Of a stretch of DNA of 7,838 nucleotides, positions 1-4,926 are shown in pieces; the stretch's first letter is position 1, and every line of letters begins with the position of its first letter. This stretch comes from CAITUY01 sp964611575 (GTDB taxonomy: Bacteria > Verrucomicrobiota > Kiritimatiellia > CAIKKV01 > CAITUY01). The notes beneath the pieces were generated by a model. That model made no database searches. It saw only the letters and a program-made list of their open reading frames with translations, and had not been told where the DNA came from. Made by a program: the position numbers and the translations under genes. The DNA is taken from NCBI GenBank assembly GCA_964611575.1, contig CAZTAJ010000158.1:1-7838 (forward strand), read 5' to 3'.

Positions 1-2363
1 AGTTCGCCCACGACCCCAAGACCGGCCGCGTGGTGGTGATCGAAATCAACCCCCGCACCTCACGTTCCTCGGCTCTGGCGTCCAAGGCCACCGGGTTCCC
101 GATCGCCCTCGTCTCGTCCAAACTGGCCGGCGGCCTGACCCTGAGCGAAATCCCCTACTGGCGCGATGGCTCGCTCGACCGTTACACGCCGTCGGGGGAC
201 TATGTGGTCATCAAGTTCTCGCGCTGGGCGTTCGAGAAATTCCGCGGGGTCCAGGACAAGCTGGGCACGCAGATGCGCGCCGTGGGCGAGGTGATGAGCA
301 TCGGCAAGACCTACAAGGAAGCGTTCCAGAAAGCGATCCGGTCGCTCGAGAACGGTCGTCACGGCCTGGGATTCGCCAAGGACTTCAACACCCTGCCGCT
401 CGATGAACTGATGGTCCGGCTGAATGTGGCCACCAGCGAACGCCAGTTCCTGATGTACGAGGCGCTCCGCAAAGGCGCCGGCATCGCGGAACTGCACACC
501 AAGACCCATATCAAGGCCTGGTTCATCCAGCAGATGAAGGAACTCGTCGAACTCGAGGAGAAACTGCTCGCCTTCAAGGGCAAGCGCCTCCCCGACGAGC
601 TGCTGCGCCAGGCCAAACAGGACGGGTTCGCCGACAAGTACCTTGCCAAGATCCTCGGCATTCCGGAGCGCGACATCCGCGCCCAACGCCAGAAGGCCGG
701 CATTGTCGAAGGCTGGCATGCCGTCCCGGTCAGCGGCGTCGAGAATGCCGCCTACTACTACTCGAGTTATGTGAAGCCCGACACCACCACGGCGACCACC
801 CACCCGCGGAAGGTCCTGATCCTCGGCGGCGGCCCCAACCGCATCGGGCAGGGCATCGAGTTCGATTATTGCTGTGTCCATGCCGCCTTCGCCTTGCGCG
901 ACCTGGGCTGCGAGAGCGTGATGGTGAACTGCAATCCCGAGACCGTGTCGACCGACTATGACACGTCCAACAAGCTGTATTTCGAACCGCTGACCGTCGA
1001 GGACGTCCTGCAGATCTACGCCAAGGAGAAGCCCATGGGCGTGATCTGCCAGTTCGGCGGCCAGACCCCGCTGAACATCGCCCGCGAACTGGAGCAGGCC
1101 GGCGTGAAGATCCTGGGCACCTCGACCGAGACCATCGATCTGGCCGAGGATCGCGACCGCTTCCGCCAGGTCATGGAACGCCTCGGCATCCCGATGGCCG
1201 AAAGCGGCATGGCCACCACCGTCCAGGATGCGCTCGCGGTGGCCGCCCGCATCGGGTACCCGGTCATGGTGCGCCCCTCCTATGTCCTCGGCGGCCGTGG
1301 CATGGAAGTCATCTATGATGAATCCATGCTCCGCAGCTATGTCGCCGCCGCGGTCGACGTGACGCCCGACCGGCCGATCCTGATCGACCGGTATCTGGCC
1401 AACGCCCTGGAATGCGAGGCCGATGCCATTGCCGACGGCAAGGATGCCTACGTGCCGGCGGTCATGGAGCACATCGAGGAAGCCGGGATTCACTCCGGCG
1501 ATTCCGCCTGCGTCATTCCGCCCATCACGATCCCCGCGAACCACCTCCACACCATCATCGAATACACGAAGACCATCGCCCGCGAACTCAAGGTCGTCGG
1601 GCTCATGAACATCCAGTATGCGATCTGCGACGACAAGGTCTACGTCCTGGAGGCCAATCCGCGCGCCTCGCGCACGGTGCCGATCGTCTCGAAGGTCTGC
1701 GGCCTGTCCATGGCCCGCATGGCCACGGAAATCATGCTCGGCAAGACGCTCGCGGACTTCGATCTGCGCCCGACGACCATCCCTCACGTCGGCGTCAAGG
1801 AGTCGGTGTTCCCCTTCTCCATGTTCCCGGAAGTCGACCCGGTGCTGGGCCCCGAAATGCGCTCGACCGGCGAGGTCCTGGGGCTGGCCGACAATTTCGG
1901 GATGGCCTTCTACAAGGCGCAGGATGCCGCCAAGGCCACCCTGCCGACGGAAGGCACGGTCCTGTTCACCGTCTGCGAGCGCAACCGGAATAACGCCGCC
2001 GTCGAAGCCGCCCGGCATTTTGTGGAACTGGGGTTCAAATTGCTGGCGACAGCCGGGACGCATGCCTTCCTCGCCAAGAAGGGGATTTCTTCCACGGCGA
2101 TTCTCAAACTGCACGAAGGCCGACCCAACATCGAGGATGCCGTCAAGAACGGGGAGATTCACCTGATCGTCAATACGCCGGCCGGCAAATTCGGGGCGAC
2201 GGACGATTCCTACATCCGCAAGGCCGCCATCCGTCTCAAGATCCCGTACATCACCACCATTGCCGCCGCCCGTGCCGCCGCCGAAGGCATCGCCGCCCGC
2301 CGGAAGGGCGAACCCGCCGTGAAGTCATTGCAGGAGTATCACGCGGACATCAAACGGCAGTAG
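1..2363 (+). CDS. carB: Carbamoyl-phosphate synthase large subunit (5'-truncated)
   Basis: Large subunit of carbamoyl-phosphate synthetase. In the cytoplasm it makes carbamoyl phosphate from bicarbonate, two ATP and ammonia channelled from the CarA glutaminase, for pyrimidine and arginine synthesis. The frame is open from base 3, so the start lies upstream. The 786 visible codons match about residues 286-1073 of the 1073-residue E. coli protein, so only the N-terminal ~285 residues are missing. The left edge falls at the end of the first ATP-grasp domain, with the metal-binding EINPR (bases 42-56) and SRSSALASKATG. The oligomerisation region follows, then the second ATP-grasp half: GGGPNRIGQGIEFDYCC near 825-875, MVNCNPETVSTDYD near 920-960, RPSYVLGGRGME near 1272-1307, and EANPRASRTVP near 1650-1683. 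MEHIEEAGIHSGDSAC (1464-1511) keeps the Glu and Asp equivalent to the E. coli ornithine-site E783 and D791. The last ~140 residues are the MGS-like allosteric domain, with ATAGTH and LHEGRPNI; the position of E. coli T1017 appears to be Pro (NTPAGK). It ends in TAG, 48 bases before the next gene. Confidence 0.98.
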   Translation, partial: FAHDPKTGRVVVIEINPRTSRSSALASKATGFPIALVSSKLAGGLTLSEIPYWRDGSLDRYTPSGDYVVIKFSRWAFEKFRGVQDKLGTQMRAVGEVMSIGKTYKEAFQKAIRSLENGRHGLGFAKDFNTLPLDELMVRLNVATSERQFLMYEALRKGAGIAELHTKTHIKAWFIQQMKELVELEEKLLAFKGKRLPDELLRQAKQDGFADKYLAKILGIPERDIRAQRQKAGIVEGWHAVPVSGVENAAYYYSSYVKPDTTTATTHPRKVLILGGGPNRIGQGIEFDYCCVHAAFALRDLGCESVMVNCNPETVSTDYDTSNKLYFEPLTVEDVLQIYAKEKPMGVICQFGGQTPLNIARELEQAGVKILGTSTETIDLAEDRDRFRQVMERLGIPMAESGMATTVQDALAVAARIGYPVMVRPSYVLGGRGMEVIYDESMLRSYVAAAVDVTPDRPILIDRYLANALECEADAIADGKDAYVPAVMEHIEEAGIHSGDSACVIPPITIPANHLHTIIEYTKTIARELKVVGLMNIQYAICDDKVYVLEANPRASRTVPIVSKVCGLSMARMATEIMLGKTLADFDLRPTTIPHVGVKESVFPFSMFPEVDPVLGPEMRSTGEVLGLADNFGMAFYKAQDAAKATLPTEGTVLFTVCERNRNNAAVEAARHFVELGFKLLATAGTHAFLAKKGISSTAILKLHEGRPNIEDAVKNGEIHLIVNTPAGKFGATDDSYIRKAAIRLKIPYITTIAAARAAAEGIAARRKGEPAVKSLQEYHADIKRQ

Positions 2364-2411
2364 CGGCCCAACGGCCCCGATCTTGACCCTCCCGCCGGAT
2401 TCCGACACAAT

Positions 2412-3329
2412 TTGGATGTGAGCGCAATTCCTCCGGTTACTGTCAAAAGGCGTGCGCCTGTCCCGTCACAGAAGGGGTCCCCCGTCAGCCCGGCCCCCCG
2501 TTCGGCCAGAATAGCCAAGGCGATCGACGACACCCTGGAGTTCCGTTTTTTCAATGCGGGCGTCGATTTCTTGCCGGTAGGCCACTCCACGCCCTGGCGA
2601 TCGATGTCTCTGACGGCCGTCGTACAACTCCAGGGGGGTTGCAGCATGCTCGATCTCGAGGGGGGGCGGACGGTGCGGATTCCGGAGGGGGCGGCCGTCA
2701 TGGCTCCAGGATTGACGCATCGCTTTCACTCGATGACCGGCAAGCACCCTGTGTCCCGCTGGGCGCACTTTGACTTCCGCATCCTGTCCACCATCGATGC
2801 GCTGTCGCTTTTTGACGTTCCCGTTGTCGTGCAGGGCCCGCCGGCGCGGGCATTAGGCGATATTTGCGCAAGACTGGCGGCTCTGCCGCAGGGCACCGAA
2901 CTCGATTTCGCCTGCATAGCACGTGAAAAGGAACTCGGATTCCGCCTCCTGGGCGCCATCATCAGTGTCTCGACACTCAAACCCATGGCGCTGCATTTCC
3001 TCAAGAACGCTAATCGCCTGGCGCCGGTCCTGGATCACATCCGGAATCACCTGGCCGAGGACCTGACTCCGGAAACCCTGGCCCACACGGTCGGTCTTTC
3101 CGTGCCGCGGTTCTACGCCGTGTTCAAGGAGATCATGGACGTTCCTCCCCTGGCCTATCTCCAGACACTCCGGCTTGAACACGCGCGCATGCTGCTCATG
3201 ACGACCGACGCGAACGTGGGCGAAGTGGCCAATGCCCTGGGCTTCTGCGACCCCTTCCACTTCAGTCGACAATTCAAACGAGCATTCGACATAAGTCCTT
3301 CAGAGTACCGGTTATCTCGTAATCGGTAA
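2412..3329 (+). CDS. AraC/XylS-family transcriptional regulator
   Basis: Predicted cytoplasmic DNA-binding regulator of 305 residues. Residues ~42-125 resemble the cupin-like effector-binding fold of AraC proteins, including GCSMLDLEGGRTVRIPEGA and a following HRFHS. Residues ~203-302 form the classic double helix-turn-helix: the first helix pair is around LTPETLAHTVGLSVPRFYAVFKE (residues 218-240), and the second around NVGEVANALGFCDPFHFSRQF (268-288), followed by KRAFDISPSEYR, which matches the family signature closely. Length is normal for the family. The start is uncertain: TTG at 2412 is the longest choice and GTG at 2418 is equally possible. Neither has a good Shine-Dalgarno sequence, and residues 1-38 are low in recognisable structure, so the true start could be later. 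It sits 48 bases after carB and 152 before two secreted-protein genes on the same strand. In PVC bacteria such regulators often sit beside glycan-degradation genes, so it probably controls those downstream, but effector and operator are unknown. Confidence 0.92.
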   Translation: MDVSAIPPVTVKRRAPVPSQKGSPVSPAPRSARIAKAIDDTLEFRFFNAGVDFLPVGHSTPWRSMSLTAVVQLQGGCSMLDLEGGRTVRIPEGAAVMAPGLTHRFHSMTGKHPVSRWAHFDFRILSTIDALSLFDVPVVVQGPPARALGDICARLAALPQGTELDFACIAREKELGFRLLGAIISVSTLKPMALHFLKNANRLAPVLDHIRNHLAEDLTPETLAHTVGLSVPRFYAVFKEIMDVPPLAYLQTLRLEHARMLLMTTDANVGEVANALGFCDPFHFSRQFKRAFDISPSEYRLSRNR

Positions 3330-3445
3330 GTGCCCGCGCTCGCGGTTGCCCTCCAATAGCCGGACACATGCACAAAAGAACGCCGGCCATTCAACGCGGA
3401 TGTCCGATCTGGTAACTGTAGCTGATATCGGTCCCGCACATGGCC

Positions 3446-3461
3446 TTCCGCTCTTGCGGAA
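3446..3461 (+). promoter_or_regulatory. Hairpin just upstream of the ribosome binding site
   Basis: TTCCGC (3446-3451), loop TCTT, GCGGAA (3456-3461) is a perfect 6-bp stem with a 4-base loop. It ends six bases before the GGAGGAG Shine-Dalgarno sequence of the tandem-module gene. No run of T follows, so it is unlikely to be an intrinsic terminator. It could protect the mRNA 5' end, affect ribosome access or be a protein-binding dyad; it could also be chance in GC-rich DNA. Confidence 0.4.
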
Positions 3462-3467
3462 TCCGAT

Positions 3468-3474
3468 GGAGGAG
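3468..3474 (+). promoter_or_regulatory. Shine-Dalgarno site of the tandem-module gene
   Basis: GGAGGAG lies seven bases before ATG 3482. It decides the start: the upstream in-frame ATG at 3440 has no such site and would place 14 extra residues before an otherwise textbook signal peptide (MKKTLAK). Confidence 0.85.
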
Positions 3475-3481
3475 CACGGCG

Positions 3482-4894
3482 ATGAAGAAAACGTTGGCTA
3501 AGACAGTGGGATCATGGGGGTGCATTATCGTGGCGGCGGTCTTTCTGCCCTGGCGAGCGGAAGGCGAGGTATACGACCTGGTGGCGAATTTCGCCAACCT
3601 GAACATCGCGGCAGGCGCCAGCCCGACAGGCATTGCGCAGAACGTCAGCGCGACGTGGACCTACCGCTACGAGAACAGCGCCCACAACCACGACGGCACC
3701 TATACCCTCATGACCAACGGCTGGAACGCCAATTACAGGGGGTATGGGCTCTCCTCCGTCAACAGCGGCGGCTATCCGGCCGGCGCCGACGTACGGGCGG
3801 TCATCAACACGACGGACGACCCGGGCGGGGTGGGCGTCCCCAATCCGGCCAACGCCAACTACTTGCGGAGTACGGCCGGCAACGGCGCTGGTTCCATATG
3901 GGAACCGCTGGTCATCGTGTGGACGGCTCCCTCGAACTGCAATGTGGCGGTTAGTATTACGGCCACGAACGTCTCGGCGGCGGGCGCGAATAGAATCACG
4001 ACCACCACGCTCGATCATTGGAACGGCGCCACCCTGACCGTGCTGGACAGCGTGGCGCTGACCGGGCAGACGGCCTATACCTTGAGCGCGCAGTTGAACG
4101 TGGCATCCGGCGCTCAGATTCATGTCTGGCGGGACTCCTACGTCGACCAGCAGGGCGTGATCTGCTACGCGGGCACGATCACCGCATCCGCTCCGACAAA
4201 CGCACCGCCGCCCGTGGTGGGGCCTGTCGTGTACGACCTGGTGGCGGATTTCGCCCACCTGAACATTCCGGCAGGCGCCAGCCCGACGAGCATCACCCAG
4301 ACGGCGGGTAGCACTTGGACGTACAAGTACGAGAATTCGGCGCACAACCACGACGGCAGCTATGCGCTCATGACCAACGGCTGGAACGCCAATTACAGGG
4401 GGTATGGGCTCTCTTCATTCGTCAGCGGCGGCTATCCAGCCGGTGCCAACGTGAGGGCCGTCATCAACGCCACAGACGACCCGAACGGGCTTTCGGTTCC
4501 CAGCCCGTCCAGCGCCAAGCACCTTCGGAGCTACCCCGCGACCGGTGCTGGTTCCATCTGGGAACCGCTGGTCATCGTGTGGACGGCCGCGTCCAACGGC
4601 ACGGCCGTCGTCAGCATCACGGCAACGAACGTATCCGCCAATACGGCCGCCAACACGACCGACATCTCGCTGGACTACTGGAATGGCGCCACGCTCGCGA
4701 TGCTCGACAGCACATCCCTGACCGGGCTGACGGCCTATGCCTTGTGCGCGACTCAGAAGGTGGCGGCAGGCGACCAGATCCACATCTGGCGCGACGCCTA
4801 CGTTTCCCCGCACGCAGGAATCCTGGCGTTCTCCGGGACCATCACGTGGACGCCGCCGCCTCCGCCGAAGGGAACGGTCATTTCCATCAAGTAG
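3482..4894 (+). CDS. Secreted protein of two tandem ~205-residue modules, function unknown
   Basis: Exported protein of 470 residues that I do not recognise. Residues 1-28 form a Sec signal peptide: basic MKKTLAK, hydrophobic core at about 13-23, and a likely cut after AEG. Residues 30-234 and 250-455 are two copies of one module. By hand alignment about 141 of 205 positions are identical (roughly 69%), with one inserted residue in copy 2. Shared landmarks are VYDLVA.FA.LNI, AGASPT, YENSAHNHDG, LMTNGWNANYRGYGLSS, GGYPAGA.VRAVIN, GSIWEPLVIVWTA, SITATNVSA, WNGATL and IH.WRD.YV. The alternation of polar and hydrophobic residues, the many Asn/Thr/Gly and the lack of helices suggest beta-sandwich domains, loosely like the exported all-beta modules common in PVC proteins. 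Pro-rich linkers follow each copy (NAPPPVVGPV; PPPPPKG). I see no LPXTG, PEP-CTERM, lipobox or catalytic signature. The hydrolase gene begins 32 bases after the stop. A glycan-binding or surface-adhesion role is only an inference. Confidence 0.88.
   Translation: MKKTLAKTVGSWGCIIVAAVFLPWRAEGEVYDLVANFANLNIAAGASPTGIAQNVSATWTYRYENSAHNHDGTYTLMTNGWNANYRGYGLSSVNSGGYPAGADVRAVINTTDDPGGVGVPNPANANYLRSTAGNGAGSIWEPLVIVWTAPSNCNVAVSITATNVSAAGANRITTTTLDHWNGATLTVLDSVALTGQTAYTLSAQLNVASGAQIHVWRDSYVDQQGVICYAGTITASAPTNAPPPVVGPVVYDLVADFAHLNIPAGASPTSITQTAGSTWTYKYENSAHNHDGSYALMTNGWNANYRGYGLSSFVSGGYPAGANVRAVINATDDPNGLSVPSPSSAKHLRSYPATGAGSIWEPLVIVWTAASNGTAVVSITATNVSANTAANTTDISLDYWNGATLAMLDSTSLTGLTAYALCATQKVAAGDQIHIWRDAYVSPHAGILAFSGTITWTPPPPPKGTVISIK
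3569..4183 (+). repeat. Tandem module, copy 1
   Basis: First copy of the internal duplication in the secreted protein (residues 30-234). It aligns to copy 2 at a constant 660-base offset until one codon is added near the end of copy 2, after the WRD.YV motif. The longest exact stretch shared with copy 2 is 3707-3753 (47 bases); another is 3899-3927 (29 bases). Confidence 0.95.
4229..4846 (+). repeat. Tandem module, copy 2
   Basis: Second copy of the duplication (residues 250-455), joined to copy 1 by a ~15-residue Pro/Ala-rich linker. Its exact matches to copy 1 are at 4367-4413 and 4559-4587. The lowest agreement is in the stretches around IAQNVSA/ITQTAGS and NRITTTT/ANTTDIS, which look like surface loops. 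Confidence 0.95.
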
Positions 4895-4895
4895 T

Positions 4896-4911
4896 CGCCG
4901 AATCGACGGCG
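4896..4911 (+). other. Small hairpin between the two secreted-protein genes
   Basis: CGCCG (4896-4900), loop AATCGA, CGGCG (4907-4911) lies right after the stop of the tandem-module gene. The stem is only 5 bp and no T-tract follows, so it should not terminate efficiently. It may be a weak attenuator, an mRNA-processing or stability element, or chance. The next Shine-Dalgarno sequence begins four bases later. Confidence 0.35.
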
Positions 4912-4914
4912 CGC

Positions 4915-4920
4915 AGGAGA
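4915..4920 (+). promoter_or_regulatory. Shine-Dalgarno site of the LamG/GH123-like gene
   Basis: AGGAGA, with its core GGAG at 4916-4919, lies seven bases before ATG 4927. It supports that start over the in-frame ATG at 4975, which has no comparable site, even though it gives an unusually long N-terminal region. Confidence 0.8.
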
Positions 4921-4926
4921 ACACCC

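Larger units (their letters stand above)
3330..3481. other. Intergenic gap with small inverted repeats, likely 5' control region of the secreted-protein pair
   Basis: This 152-base gap separates the regulator from the tandem-module gene and is the longest non-coding stretch in the window. It contains a short GC hairpin just after the regulator stop (CCGC 3334-3337 / GCGG 3342-3345) without a T-tract, so it is not a convincing terminator. It also contains a separated inverted repeat, CGGACA (3361-3366) and TGTCCG (3401-3406), and a hairpin next to the ribosome binding site at 3446-3461. I could not pick out a persuasive -35/-10 pair. A promoter or operator here is inferred from position, because this is the only sizeable gap before the two exported proteins. 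Confidence 0.5.

Noticed and set aside
1412..1993. 193-residue plus-strand frame inside carB
   Set aside because: It is an out-of-frame, Arg/Gly/His-rich shadow of carB with no start signal.
60..2162. 700-residue open frame on the minus strand
   Set aside because: It lies wholly antisense to carB, whose conserved motifs are unmistakable. Long antisense frames are expected where codon third positions are almost all G/C, and the translation has no recognisable domain.
2364..2411. GGCC-CAAC-GGCC dyad after carB as a terminator
   Set aside because: Only a 4-bp stem with no T-tract, so it is not a credible intrinsic terminator.
3440..3481. Upstream ATG at 3440 as start of the tandem-module gene
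   Set aside because: It has no Shine-Dalgarno site, would include the hairpin and ribosome site in the coding region, and spoils the signal peptide.
3524..3550. Cys14 of the tandem-module protein as a lipoprotein anchor
   Set aside because: The Cys precedes the hydrophobic core instead of following it and lacks a lipobox, so an ordinary signal peptide cut near AEG fits better.
3512..4351. 279-residue open frame on the minus strand
   Set aside because: It is antisense to the tandem-module gene. The internal repeat seen in its translation is only the mirror of the DNA duplication.
3482..4894. Tandem repeat as a CRISPR array or mobile element
   Set aside because: The unit is ~660 bases, stays in one reading frame and encodes a matching protein module. 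There are no short repeats with spacers, no terminal inverted repeats and no transposase.
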